Numbered from the stretch's first letter, positions 17,695 to 25,925 are shown. The stretch: 64,000 nucleotides of DNA from an uncultured Dysosmobacter sp. (GCA_934590165.1 CAKTOO010000013.1:1-64000); one strand, 5' to 3'. A program made the numbers and translations. Notes: generated by a model not told the origin, from the sequence alone.

Positions 17695-18407
17695 TGCGGG
17701 TGACATTTCTGGCCCACAGCGGTTTTTGGGTGGAGCTGGAGGAGCTTTGCCTCCTCTTTGACTGGTGGACGGGGATCCCGCCCCCTCTGCCACCGGAAAA
17801 GCCGCTGCTGGTATTCGCCAGCCACCGCCACGAAGACCACTTCAAGCCGGAGATCTTCGCGCTGGATGACGGTTCCCGTCCCGTCCGCTTTCTGCTGGGC
17901 AAGGACATCCGCCTGACGGAGCGGAACCGGGCCAACTGGGGCCTTTCGGGGGAGACCGCCGGACATTGCTTCTCTCTGGCGGGAAATGAAACCGCGACGC
18001 CGCTGCCCGGCGTCCGGGTGGAGACCTTCCCCTCCACCGACGAGGGGGTGGCCTTCCTGGTCACCGCCGGCGGCCAGACCATCTACCATGCCGGCGACCT
18101 CCACTGGTGGCACTGGGAGGGGGAGGACAAGGCCTGGAACCGGAACATGGAGACAAACTTCAAGCGGTATCTGGAACCCCTCCGGGACCGGCGGATAGAC
18201 CTTGCCATGGTGCCCCTGGACCCCCGGCTGGAGGGTGCCTATGGCTGGGGCCTGGATTACTTTTTAAAGCTGGCAAGGCCCCGCCGGGTCCTGCCCATGC
18301 ACCAATGGGGCGACTTCGCCCTGACAGAGCGGTTCTGCCGGGAGTATCCGGCAAAAGCCGGTCTTATCGTCCCCATCTCCCGGGAGGGAGAGTATTTTAC
18401 CTTTTGA
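17694..18407 (+). CDS. MBL-fold metallo-hydrolase
   Basis: The 237-residue protein belongs to the metallo-beta-lactamase superfamily of the UlaG/YtkL-like type: FLAHSGFWVEL at the start, SHRHEDHF as the metal-binding HxHxDH motif (near 43-48), YHAGDLHWWH in the middle and LPMHQWGD near the end. Such enzymes hydrolyse phosphodiesters or lactones; no substrate is evident. Its ATG overlaps the stop of the UPF0145 gene (TGATG), so the two are coupled. Confidence 0.83.
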   Translation: MRVTFLAHSGFWVELEELCLLFDWWTGIPPPLPPEKPLLVFASHRHEDHFKPEIFALDDGSRPVRFLLGKDIRLTERNRANWGLSGETAGHCFSLAGNETATPLPGVRVETFPSTDEGVAFLVTAGGQTIYHAGDLHWWHWEGEDKAWNRNMETNFKRYLEPLRDRRIDLAMVPLDPRLEGAYGWGLDYFLKLARPRRVLPMHQWGDFALTERFCREYPAKAGLIVPISREGEYFTF

Positions 18408-18420
18408 AAGGAGCATATCC

Positions 18421-18720
18421 ATGAAAATTGACGGCAATGAACTTGCCATCCGCCAAAACGACCTGGACCGGGAGGGCCGCCACAAGGAGGCCATGGCCCT
18501 CAAGCGGGAATTTCTGGAGCAGGTACGTCAATCCGGCGACCACTGTCCCTGTCAGGAGGCCTGCCCCCACCATGGCAACTGCTTTGAGTGCGTGACGCTC
18601 CACCGTGGCCACCGGGACCATCTGCCCATGTGCATGTGGGACATGGTGAACGAGCGGCTCCACAAGCTGTCCCTTTTGACAGAGGGGACCCTGCATACAT
18701 ACGAGACGCATTTAAAATGA
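18421..18720 (+). CDS. Small cysteine-rich protein (DUF6485-like)
   Basis: A 99-residue protein with a compact cysteine/histidine cluster: CPCQEACPHHGNC at 42-54, ECVTLHRGHRDHLPMC ending at C72. The pattern resembles DUF6485-type small zinc proteins of Clostridia. Eight or so Cys/His ligands suggest zinc or Fe-S binding. It ends the MerR operon just before a bidirectional terminator and has GAAAGGAG 8 nt before its ATG. Confidence 0.65.
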   Translation: MKIDGNELAIRQNDLDREGRHKEAMALKREFLEQVRQSGDHCPCQEACPHHGNCFECVTLHRGHRDHLPMCMWDMVNERLHKLSLLTEGTLHTYETHLK

Positions 18721-18763
18721 CCAAAGGCCTGTGACCGGCTCGTTTTGTGCTGTTTATAGCCAT

Positions 18764-18805
18764 AAAAAGACCGGCTTCCGCAGTATGCGGAAGCCGGTCT
18801 TTTTA
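18764..18805. terminator. Bidirectional terminator
   Basis: A 15-bp perfect stem (AGACCGGCTTCCGCA at 18768-18782) with a 3-nt loop is flanked by A5 and T5 runs. It ends the MerR operon on the plus strand and the recombinase remnants on the minus strand. Confidence 0.9.
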
Positions 18806-18826
18806 TGCGCTTCTTCGCTTACAGCT

Positions 18827-19348
18827 TCAAAACCGCTGAGCGTCCCGGTTGCTTCCCAGGATAAAGAGCGTCTGGTATGTATAATAGCTCGGACACAGCA
18901 CCCGTTCTTCCTTCAGAATTCTGGCGATCTGACTGGGGCCGTTTCCTGCGGCGCACATAGCGAAGATCCTGCGGACGATGGCTGCGGCTTCTTCATCCAC
19001 TACCAGCTTTTTCGTCTCCGGGTCCTTCCGGTAGCCGTAAGGCGCTCTGGTCCCCAGCCGTTCCCCACGCTCGGCCTTTGCCTTGTTGACGGCCCGGATC
19101 TTGCGGCTGGTATCCCGCACGAACCACTCATTGAACAGATTCTTGAAGGGCATCAGGTCGTTGCTCTCGGCGCTGTCAGTGTCCACATTGTCGTTGATGG
19201 CAATGTAGCGGACGCCGAACATGGGAAAGCGTTCCTCAATGTAAAGCCCGGCATGCAGCTGATTGCGTCCCAGGCGGCTGAGGTCTTCTTGTGTCAAGTA
19301 GGGACTAAAAAAATATTGAGAATTTACAAGCCGTTCATAGGTGGACAA
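18827..19348 (-). pseudogene. Serine recombinase remnant, truncated at the N-terminus
   Basis: The open frame encodes 173 residues, but only residues about 20-160 look like a large serine recombinase: SRLGRNQLHAG, FGVRYIAINDNVDT, then the FVRDTSRKIRAV and LGTRAPYGYRKD hallmarks and the start of the recombinase domain (EEAAAIVRRIF). The catalytic N-terminal serine region is missing and the frame stops shortly after the linker, where several hundred residues should follow. It therefore cannot be active. It comes from a Tn5397/Tn4451-like element or prophage. Confidence 0.75.
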
Positions 19349-19374
19349 CCACCCGTGAACGGCTTGCGCTTTCT

Positions 19375-19803
19375 CTATGCTCTTGTGCCGTTCTTTGTGC
19401 GACGCTTCTTATACGCTGCCGCAAATGCCTCCATCATCGGAGTGACCGGAAGCTCGTTGTCAGGCTTGGACAGATACTCGAACCGTATGCCATTCTCTCT
19501 GAACTTTCGCTCAAACCTCACGAAAGAGGAAGTGTCCCGGCTAATCCGTGAGGTGTCACGGGTAAGAATCGTGCCGATGCCCTGACGCTTGGCTTCATTC
19601 AGCAGGAAGTTCATGATGCCTTCCGTATGGACTCCGGAGATGCCGTCTGCCGCCACCGCAGCAGCAACTTCATAGTAGGGTTCAATAACACCAACCCATT
19701 CGTCCCAGGGAATGATCTCGTCCATAATCTCCAGAAATTCCTCCCGCTTCGTTTTCTTCTTGCGGAAGCTGTATTCCATGTCGGTAAGGGTTTCCTGCTT
19801 CAT
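19375..19803 (-). pseudogene. Chimeric remnant: IS5-type transposase start joined to serine recombinase piece
   Basis: Residues 1-45 or so read as the N-terminus of an IS5/IS1182-type transposase (EEFLEIMDEIIPWDEWV). After IEPYYE the frame changes identity to a serine recombinase resolvase domain (DGISGVHTEGIMNFLLNEAKRQG, LTRDTSRISRD). The join is in frame with no stop, so this is a deletion fusion of two mobile-element fragments. Nothing suggests the hybrid is functional. It lies just upstream of the other recombinase remnant. Confidence 0.6.
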
Positions 19804-19863
19804 TGCTACGCACCACCATCGATTTGATGATGTCATGATACCATATTCGGAGCCTTTGTAGTA

Positions 19864-20355
19864 GTGCGGCTTAAATCAGAGGTTCCCTACCAGTTTCACC
19901 GGGCGAAAAACGGCCAGCAGGCAATCCTGGACGCGCTGTCCTGCCGCCCGGGCGTGATGCTGCTGGACCTGGGACTGCCGGATATGGACGGTATTGAACT
20001 CATCAAAAAAGTCCGCTCCTGGAGCAATATGCCCATTATCGTGGTGTCCGCCCGGTCCGACGACCCGGACAAGGTGACGGCTTTGGACGCTGGGGCGGAC
20101 GATTACCTCACAAAGCCGTTCTCCGTGGACGAGCTGTTGGCCCGGCTGCGGGTAGCTTTGCGGCGGGTGCGGTATAACAGCCAGAAGACCTACGAGGCAT
20201 CGACCCGGTACCAAAACGGCGGCTTGGTCATCGACTACGCTGCTGGATGCGCCTACCGGGACGGTCAGGAGCTGCATTTGACGCCCATTGAGTATAAACT
20301 ACCAGGCCCATATTGGGGTGGGCTACCGGATGATCCAGTGCAACCGGGAAAGTGA
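19864..20355 (+). pseudogene. kdpE response-regulator fragment
   Basis: The 163-residue frame matches the KdpE receiver domain from its second helix on (AKNGQQAIL, MLLDLGLPDMDG with the phospho-acceptor Asp, PIIVVSARS, DDYLTKPFS) and the start of the DNA-binding domain, then loses similarity after LTPIEYKL. Both the N-terminus, including the first acidic residues, and most of the winged helix are missing. No kdpABC or kdpD is nearby. It is a decayed fragment, probably cut by the mobile-element events next to it. Confidence 0.8.
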
Positions 20356-20496
20356 CGTATGAGCAGCGGCGCGGGACGCTCTCCCAGGCATCCCGCGCCT
20401 CGGCACTTTCCGCGAAGCGTTTCAATCTCCATTTTGGGCGGCAGTACGGTCTCAGAAAGGTCTTTTAAAAACTTTTCATTTTTTTCGCAAAGATTA

Positions 20497-20525
20497 TTGA
20501 CAAAGCCAGACACATCTGATATATT
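20497..20525 (+). promoter_or_regulatory. Strong sigma-A promoter for the tRNA cluster
   Basis: A perfect TTGACA, a 17-nt spacer and TATATT lie 27 nt before the first tRNA gene. Confidence 0.8.
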
Positions 20526-20552
20526 AATTTGTGCCCGTTGTGGCGTTGATTT

Positions 20553-20629
20553 GGCGGCATAGCTCAGTTGGCTAGAGCATGCGGTTCATACCCGCAGTGT
20601 CCCCGGTTCAAATCCAGGTGCCGCTACCA
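20553..20629 (+). tRNA. tRNA-Met (CAT)
   Basis: The 77-nt cloverleaf has a GGCGGCA/TGCCGCT acceptor stem with a G-U first pair, an encoded CCA, and the TGCGG/CCGCA anticodon stem enclosing TTCATAC, giving CAT. It lacks the initiator features (three G-C pairs next to the loop, unpaired first base), so it is an elongator Met or Ile2 tRNA. The T stem has one C-A mismatch. Confidence 0.88.
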
Positions 20630-20665
20630 AATTCCATAAAGCGCCATCAGGCGCTTTATGGAATT
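20630..20665 (+). other. Long perfect hairpin between tRNA-Met and tRNA-Glu
   Basis: A 16-bp perfect stem with a 4-nt loop begins directly after the CCA of tRNA-Met. No T run follows on the plus strand, so a role in tRNA 3'-end processing or transcript stability is more likely than termination. Confidence 0.6.
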
Positions 20666-20675
20666 CCCCCCCAAT

Positions 20676-20750
20676 GGCCCGTTGGTCAAGTGGTTAAGAC
20701 ACGGCCCTTTCACGGCTGTAACATGGGTTCGAATCCCGTACGGGTCACCA
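20676..20750 (+). tRNA. tRNA-Glu (TTC)
   Basis: A 75-nt cloverleaf with GGCCCGT/ACGGGTC acceptor, loop CTTTCAC (anticodon TTC), GGTTCGAAT T loop and encoded CCA. All stems pair. Confidence 0.92.
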
Positions 20751-20751
20751 T

Positions 20752-20787
20752 CCCATAAGACGCTGTGGCATCGCGGCGTCTTGTGGG
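20752..20787 (+). other. Hairpin between tRNA-Glu and tRNA-Val
   Basis: A 12-bp stem with G-U pairing (CCCATAAGACGC with GCGTCTTGTGGG) follows tRNA-Glu by 1 nt, as for the hairpin after tRNA-Met. Confidence 0.55.
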
Positions 20788-20809
20788 TTTCAAAACCGAA
20801 TATCCGTAT

Positions 20810-20886
20810 GGAGGCTTAGCTCAGCTGGTTAGAGCGCCTGCTTCACACGCAGGAGGTCACTGGTTCGAGTCCAGTAGTCTCCACCA
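20810..20886 (+). tRNA. tRNA-Val (CAC)
   Basis: A 77-nt cloverleaf with GGAGGCT/AGTCTCC acceptor, CCTGC/GCAGG anticodon stem around TTCACAC (anticodon CAC), GGTTCGAGT T loop and encoded CCA. Confidence 0.93.
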
Positions 20887-20922
20887 AAAAGTTCCTGATT
20901 TCGCAAGAAATCAGGAACTTTT
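20887..20922 (+). terminator. Terminator of the tRNA cluster
   Basis: A GTTCCTGATTTC stem, GCAA loop, complementary arm and T4 directly follow tRNA-Val. Confidence 0.88.
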
Positions 20923-20947
20923 CTTCACTTTTGCTTAAAATTTGTAT

Positions 20948-20995
20948 ATTGGTCACCGTATTGGTCAAGCCTGACTAATACACTGACCAATACGG
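20948..20995. repeat. Candidate left attachment region of the integrative element
   Basis: ATTGGTCACCGTATT (20948-20962) has a near-identical copy, 14 of 15 bases in the same orientation, at 29716-29730. It overlaps a perfect 12-bp inverted repeat, CCGTATTGGTCA (20956-20967) with its complement at 20984-20995. The site lies between the tRNA terminator and the first cargo gene, as expected for an integrase core or arm site. This is a candidate only. Confidence 0.4.
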
Positions 20996-21159
20996 CGTTA
21001 GACTGTAACAGCACAAAATATCATTCTAAAAGTTTACGTTGTCCATTTCGTAGTCTTACGATATAATTTTATAAAGAAATCTTTTTTCTTTTTTAATAAA
21101 TAGCTATGATTTTCTTGTTCTTCCCAGGTAAATAATAATTGAACCTTGAGGAGGTACTT

Positions 21160-22173
21160 ATGCTTACGCCCATGATGATACAGTATTTGGTTGGCCTTTG
21201 TTGTCTTAGACACGATTCAGATGCCGTTGAAATTACTCTTGGTGATATGGTCTATGATCATGTAGCCGAAAAGGATCGAGATGTAGATATTACTATTACT
21301 TTTAAAGACGGCAACGAAGTTACGGCATTTAAAGCTGCAGAAGTCAAAAAAGAATCTCAACCCCTGGATGTAGCAACTATCGAACAGCTCTGTTTAAAAT
21401 TCATAGATATGCCCCAAATAACTCATCGTTCAATCTTTTCAACATCAGGATATACCGAAGCGGCAAAGAAAAAAGCGAAACACTACTCTGTCGAATTATA
21501 TACATTAAAACCTTGGCAACAGCGGATAGAAGATAATTTTCCAGATTTCAAAGGAGTTGGTACCCCGTCCGAATTTTTGAGCCGTGTTGATGCATGTATC
21601 TTGCGTTGGATTCAGTATAATGTACATTTGACTGTTCCGGGGGGACCAGAATCTTTTCGTTGGTATGATGATACTCCCCTATTTTCTTCTGCCGGAAAAA
21701 GTCACAACAAATATGCCAATATGAAACAATATGTTGATTACATTGTCCGACACTCCGCAGAAATACTTTGTACAATTGGTCCCATATTAAAAGGAGCAGA
21801 GCATTTGGTGTTTTCCAAAGACTCAGCTATAGAATATGCTAAAGGCCCAGCAATAAATCATGCGCATACAATGGATGTCAATGCGGATGCTGTATATTTG
21901 AAGTTCCCAGATGGTCTTCACCAAATTTGTTCGCTTACAATTTTGGGACAATTACAATGGAGTATGAGGAAACGAAACCCCGATTTTTTTATACTCGAAA
22001 ACGTCAATACTCAAGAAATTTTTGCTGGAGCCGCAATTACAGATTATGGAGAAAACGATGGCCGTATGTTTGCCATGATTTTTCCTGAAAAAGGGCGTGA
22101 AGTTGGAATCCATCCCTTTTCTATCCCGGAAAAGCAAAAAAATATTATCCGAAATATCAAAATTAAAAGTTAA
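21160..22173 (+). CDS. PD-(D/E)XK nuclease-like protein, defence cargo candidate
   Basis: I do not recognise a named family. The 337-residue protein has a PD-(D/E)XK-type active-site pattern near the start: D41-V-D43, a beta-hairpin of 17 residues, then E61-V-K63. This is typical of Mrr-like or related restriction endonucleases. The remainder has no obvious motif or membrane segment. Its base composition is much more AT-rich than the flanking chromosome, indicating transfer. The ATG at 21160 has AGGAGG 5 nt upstream; an upstream TTG overlaps this site. It sits between the tRNA-Val terminator and the integrase, the usual place for accessory cargo. Confidence 0.6.
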   Translation: MLTPMMIQYLVGLCCLRHDSDAVEITLGDMVYDHVAEKDRDVDITITFKDGNEVTAFKAAEVKKESQPLDVATIEQLCLKFIDMPQITHRSIFSTSGYTEAAKKKAKHYSVELYTLKPWQQRIEDNFPDFKGVGTPSEFLSRVDACILRWIQYNVHLTVPGGPESFRWYDDTPLFSSAGKSHNKYANMKQYVDYIVRHSAEILCTIGPILKGAEHLVFSKDSAIEYAKGPAINHAHTMDVNADAVYLKFPDGLHQICSLTILGQLQWSMRKRNPDFFILENVNTQEIFAGAAITDYGENDGRMFAMIFPEKGREVGIHPFSIPEKQKNIIRNIKIKS

Positions 22174-22196
22174 TCCGTTAGGTCCCTTGGCCTTAA

Positions 22197-22232
22197 AGGC
22201 GCATCATCGCAGACATCTGAAATGATGCGCCT
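22197..22232. terminator. Terminator between the nuclease-like gene and integrase
   Basis: An 11-bp perfect inverted repeat (AGGCGCATCAT and complement) with a 14-nt loop separates two convergent genes. T-rich sequence follows on the plus strand. Confidence 0.65.
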
Positions 22233-22241
22233 ATCTATATT

Positions 22242-23399
22242 TTATATTACTTTCCCAATTACATCCCCCATCGTATCTGCCGCCTCCCGCATCATCTCCG
22301 GCGTGGCGTGTGTATAGGTGCTCAGGGTGAAGCCCGCCGAATAGTGCCCAAGGGTGCTGGACAGGGTCTTTACATCCACGCCGTTCTTCAGAGACAACGT
22401 TGCAAATGTGTGTCTGAGGTCATGGAACCGAATGTGCTCCGCACCGATGGTCTTGAGGATTTTCTCATGGGTATGCCGGAAGGAATCCGGGTCGAACATC
22501 CCGCCTGTCTTGGGTGACGGGAACATATACGGATTTCCCGGATGCTTCTTGTGCTCCTCCACCATCAGGTCCACTGCCTGCTGTGAGACGGGCAGGATAC
22601 GGACGGAGTTCTGTGTTTTCGGCAGGCTCACCACCAGTTCTCCCTTGATGCGGTTCACCTGCTTCGTGATGGAGATGGTTCGGTTCTCCACGTCCAGGTC
22701 CGTCCAGAGGAGGGCGAGGAGTTCTCCCCGCCGCAGGCCGGTGGTCAGTTCCAGATAGAAGGGGGCCAGCAGGCCACGCTTGTCCGCTTCCATCAGGTAG
22801 GGTTTGATCTTATCTTCCGGCAGGACCTTCATCTCCCGCTTCTCCATCTTTGGCAGCTTGCAGCCCCTTGCGGGGTTCACCAGAATCAGCCGCTCCGCCA
22901 CCGCCTGTTCCAGGCAGTTATTTAGCAGGGTGTGGATGCCGTGGACTACCCGCACACTGAGCCCCTTGTTTTTCAGTTCGATGTGCTTGTACCTCTGCAC
23001 CCGGCCATTCTTCTGGAGGTTATTGTAAAATTGCTGGATTTGAATGGTAGTCAGCTTATCCAGTTTGATGTCGCCCAGCTCGGGGATGATGTGCTTGTCG
23101 ATGTAGTTCAGGTAGTAGTCCTTGGTTTTCTCCCGGAGCCTTGGCTCTGCGTAGACCTCATACCACATCTTCACCCAGCTTTTTACCGTGTGGGTGCCGC
23201 TGCGGTTCATGTCCAGCCGCTGGCTGTCCGCGATGGCCTTTTTCAGCTTCTCCTTGACCTCTGCCTGGGTCTTGCCCAGCACGTTCTTGAGCTTCTGCTT
23301 TCCAGTCTCCGGGTCGTAGGACGCCGTGTAGAAGCCCTCCCACCGGCCGTCTTTCCGTTTGCGGATACTGCCCTCGCCATTGGCACGTTTCTTTGCCAT
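22242..23399 (-). CDS. int: Tyrosine integrase, Tn916/phage type
   Basis: The 385-residue protein is a complete tyrosine recombinase. An N-terminal AP2-like arm-binding domain (GEGSIRKRKDGRWEG) precedes the core-binding domain (70-170) and the catalytic domain. Catalytic residues are visible: R223 (TTGLRRGE), H326-x-x-R329 (HDLRH), H352 (LGHYS) and Y362 (STYTH). It should integrate and excise the element, together with the small Xis-like HTH protein. It is tightly followed upstream by DUF6809: the two genes share one base. No truncation is seen. Confidence 0.93.
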   Translation of the reverse strand: MAKKRANGEGSIRKRKDGRWEGFYTASYDPETGKQKLKNVLGKTQAEVKEKLKKAIADSQRLDMNRSGTHTVKSWVKMWYEVYAEPRLREKTKDYYLNYIDKHIIPELGDIKLDKLTTIQIQQFYNNLQKNGRVQRYKHIELKNKGLSVRVVHGIHTLLNNCLEQAVAERLILVNPARGCKLPKMEKREMKVLPEDKIKPYLMEADKRGLLAPFYLELTTGLRRGELLALLWTDLDVENRTISITKQVNRIKGELVVSLPKTQNSVRILPVSQQAVDLMVEEHKKHPGNPYMFPSPKTGGMFDPDSFRHTHEKILKTIGAEHIRFHDLRHTFATLSLKNGVDVKTLSSTLGHYSAGFTLSTYTHATPEMMREAADTMGDVIGKVI

Positions 23400-23716
23400 T
23401 ATGCTTCACCTCTTCTTTCCCAGCTTTCGCAAGCCTGCCGCTCGTCTTCCGCCTCGAAGCTGTAGGGCGGCTGGTCTGCCAGCAGCTCCTGTTGGATGCC
23501 TTGTGCCAACCGATAGCCGGACATGAAGCTGTTCAGGCAGGCTTCGTCCCGCAGTTCATCTTCCATGTCCGCTATCCGCAGGAGCAGTTTCCGTCCTGGT
23601 TTATCCAGTAGCCGAGCAAGCTGGCTGTGTGTCCTCTTGATTTTCCTATCCAGATATTCCGCCCTCCTGGATGGGTTTTCGAACCTGTGGTAGAGGGCTT
23701 TCATATAATCGTGCAT
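23399..23716 (-). CDS. DUF6809 family protein
   Basis: A 105-residue, highly charged protein with the conserved core LLLRIADMEDELRDEACLNSF and an ADQPPYSF motif near the C-terminus, matching DUF6809. These proteins are common next to integrases in clostridial mobile elements; function unknown. The start at 23716 (MHDYMKALYHRFEN) has GGAGGT about 8 nt upstream. The gene ends on the first base of int, so the pair is co-translated. Confidence 0.78.
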   Translation of the reverse strand: MHDYMKALYHRFENPSRRAEYLDRKIKRTHSQLARLLDKPGRKLLLRIADMEDELRDEACLNSFMSGYRLAQGIQQELLADQPPYSFEAEDERQACESWERRGEA

Positions 23717-23865
23717 CGTGTGCCACCTCCTGTCAGCAACACACAATACCACCCTCTGACCTTAATAGCCATCCCAACCGGGCGGAGTTATCAATTTATT
23801 ATCAATTTCAGAGCGAACTGCAATGGGCCGCATCCGATTTTGGATGCGGCCCATCTATGGCGTTC

Positions 23866-24558
23866 TTATGCGTAGGGATTATACGCAGTTGGGTTCCCCA
23901 CGAACATATAGCAGAACGCTCTGCCGCTGTCGAGGGTGACTCCCACACCGATGGTGTCACAATTCGGGTCAATCATCGTTGCCAGATGGCCGGGGGAGTT
24001 CTCCCAGTTCGCCACAGCCTTTTCGGAAATCCTTTCGGGAGCTGTAGCGGTGAACACCGTCAGATTGGAACCGAAGCCATGGGGATACCCCGCCTTCAGC
24101 ACCGTTTCACATTCAACCCGGTTATTATGATGAGTGTAGAGGTAGGCGGAACATTCCTGCGCCGCATCCATGAGAGCCTGATTGACTGTCAGTTCAGGGA
24201 CGCCGTGCTTCTTCCGCACTTCGTTGATACGCCGAATCATCTCCTCGCGAATCTCCACATCTGTCAGCTGAGAGCTGACTTCCTGTGCTGGGGCAATTCC
24301 GGTATACGGTGCGTCTGTGTCGATCTGTACGCCGTCCTCCCAATACACATTGAATCCCACCTGCCGACCGATATCCCTGAGCCGCACGAAATTACTCCCT
24401 GCAATGTTGTAGGCTGTCATGGAGACCTGACGGCCATCCACATATATTTTCTGCCAAGTAGGTTCCGCCACGATTCCCGCGGCAGCTTCGCTCACCAGAG
24501 CCGCACCAATAACCATGCCCGTCACCATGGCTGTGATATTTTGCTTGTTGTGCTTCAT
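23866..24558 (-). CDS. Secreted CAP/SCP domain protein
   Basis: The 230-residue protein has a signal peptide (basic start, hydrophobic 11-27, AAAG cleavage region), a short stalk-like segment with YVDGRQV and FVRLRDIG, and a CAP domain (about 100-228): RRINEVRKKHGVPELTVN at its start, SAYLYTHHN and a SPGHLATMID motif. CAP proteins are extracellular and of varied function. The start at 24558 has AAGGAG 7 nt upstream. Carriage of a CAP protein on an integrative element could modify cell-surface or host contact; this is speculative. Confidence 0.83.
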   Translation of the reverse strand: MKHNKQNITAMVTGMVIGAALVSEAAAGIVAEPTWQKIYVDGRQVSMTAYNIAGSNFVRLRDIGRQVGFNVYWEDGVQIDTDAPYTGIAPAQEVSSQLTDVEIREEMIRRINEVRKKHGVPELTVNQALMDAAQECSAYLYTHHNNRVECETVLKAGYPHGFGSNLTVFTATAPERISEKAVANWENSPGHLATMIDPNCDTIGVGVTLDSGRAFCYMFVGNPTAYNPYA

Positions 24559-24704
24559 GTCGATGCTCCTTTCCTTTTTGTAACACACAGCAATATCACA
24601 ACCAGAGACCAAAAGCTATATGATTTTGCGAAAGTGGTCTGTGATAAAACGTAGGCATTACCTCCGGGCGAGAGTTTTAGAGTTCAACGACAGTCGCAAA
24701 ACCA

Positions 24705-24911
24705 TCAATTCTCCCCAACATTCTTATCCACCCATTCCTTGAGCTTGTCCTTGGGGATCACAATGCGGGTACCGATCTTCAATGCCGGGAAGCCCTCGGT
24801 GCGGGCCAGTTCGTAAGCTCCGGCACGGGAGATACCCAATGCGGCTGCCATTTCCGGGACCGAGAGCGTCAGCGGTAGTTCCTCATAGGATCTGAACGTT
24901 ACTTTTTTCAT
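24705..24911 (-). CDS. Helix-turn-helix excisionase-like protein
   Basis: A 68-residue protein of the excisionase/MerR-like HTH_17 group: SVPEMAAALGISRAGAYELARTEGFP forms the helix-turn-helix and IGTRIVIPKDKLKEWV the wing. Such proteins bend DNA at attachment sites and control integrase direction. It is separated from int by two genes but on the same strand. GGAGGAG is about 10 nt before the ATG. Confidence 0.8.
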   Translation of the reverse strand: MKKVTFRSYEELPLTLSVPEMAAALGISRAGAYELARTEGFPALKIGTRIVIPKDKLKEWVDKNVGEN

Positions 24912-24954
24912 AGCTATCCTTTCTCCTCCTCGCAGTGGAGGGGCCTTTTATTTG

Positions 24955-24998
24955 TTATTCTTCGTCTTGTTGATTTACTTCCCCATCATCTGGTGGAG
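24955..24998 (-). repeat. Copy of a coding tail duplicated in the HTH protein region
   Basis: This 44-bp stretch is 86 percent identical to 28880-28923. In the minus-strand frame both encode an acidic end, D-(D/G)-G-E-V-(N/Y)-(Q/E)-Q-D-E-E, followed by a stop. Upstream of this copy the frame is open only to a TGA at 25027, so it is the isolated 3' end of a gene whose body was lost or replaced, perhaps when the Fic gene arrived. Confidence 0.55.
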
Positions 24999-25098
24999 GG
25001 GAGTATCCGCAGGAGCTGCGGTCAATTCACGTAGTATCTCAAAAAAATATCTTTTCTGAATTTCCAAAAGATTTTTCCTGTTTCGCGGAATCTTATGG

Positions 25099-25104
25099 TA
25101 TAAT
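25099..25104 (+). promoter_or_regulatory. -10 box of the fic gene
   Basis: A perfect TATAAT lies 29 nt before the GTG start. No clear -35 element is visible in the AT-rich sequence before it. Confidence 0.4.
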
Positions 25105-25133
25105 TGGTCCAGCACAATGACGGAGGTGTTTCT

Positions 25134-25925
25134 GTGAGCCGATACGATGACGCTGTGAAAAAGTGGCAGGAGTGGGAAATCCGTACCACGGCAGACCTGG
25201 ACCTGCGGCTGGACAGCTTCCGCATTCTATTTGCCTACAACTCCGGCAAAATTGAGAACGACGAGATCAATTATCACGATACCCGCGAGATTTTCGAGAA
25301 CGGGAAGGTCGTCGGCTACACTGGAAGCACCCGTACACTGTTTGAACAGCAGAACCAGAAGACCTGTTACGAGCTTTTGCAGGACAAGATCATTTCGAGA
25401 GAACCGCTCTCCATTGACCTGATTCGCACCGTTCACCGCGCTCTGACAGAAGGGACCTACGACGAGCGCCGCTACATCGTGAACGGTGAGCGCCCCGGTG
25501 ACTTCAAAAGGCATGACTATGTCACCGGCAGAAACGAGGTGGGCTCTCCGCCCGATGAGGTCGAAGATGACCTTGCCGAGCTGATCGACGAAATCAACAC
25601 CATCGGGCAGAAGGCTCCCCTGAAAGCTGGGGCATATTTTCACGCCCGCTTTGAGAATATCCATCCCTTTGCTGATGGTAATGGGCGTGTTGGCCGGACG
25701 CTTCTGAACTACTGGCTGATGATCAACGACTATCCGCCCATGATCATCTACGAGGAAGACCGCCGCGCCTACTACAATGCCTTGCAGGCTTATGACGAGC
25801 AGGAGGACTTGGATCTGTTGACCGAATTCTTCGAAGAGCAGACGGTGAAGACCTGGACACGGTCTATGGAGTTGACCGACAGCGATGCTCCGAAGCGCAA
25901 GGGCCTCGGCTTTTTCATGCTGTGA
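25134..25925 (+). CDS. Fic domain protein (class II, self-inhibited)
   Basis: The 263-residue protein has the catalytic Fic motif HPFADGNGRVGR near 176-187, which AMPylates target proteins. An N-terminal inhibitory helix with the (S/T)xxxE(G/N) signature is present: S37-G-K-I-E41-N42, so it is a class II Fic that keeps itself off. No separate antitoxin gene is needed or seen. The start is GTG at 25134, with GGAGGT 7 nt upstream. It is the only element gene besides the nuclease read on the plus strand. Confidence 0.87.
   Translation: MSRYDDAVKKWQEWEIRTTADLDLRLDSFRILFAYNSGKIENDEINYHDTREIFENGKVVGYTGSTRTLFEQQNQKTCYELLQDKIISREPLSIDLIRTVHRALTEGTYDERRYIVNGERPGDFKRHDYVTGRNEVGSPPDEVEDDLAELIDEINTIGQKAPLKAGAYFHARFENIHPFADGNGRVGRTLLNYWLMINDYPPMIIYEEDRRAYYNALQAYDEQEDLDLLTEFFEEQTVKTWTRSMELTDSDAPKRKGLGFFML

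Noticed and set aside
19864..20355. Working KdpE-type regulator
   Set aside because: The receiver lacks its first strand and acidic residues, the DNA-binding domain is cut off, and no kdp genes are near.
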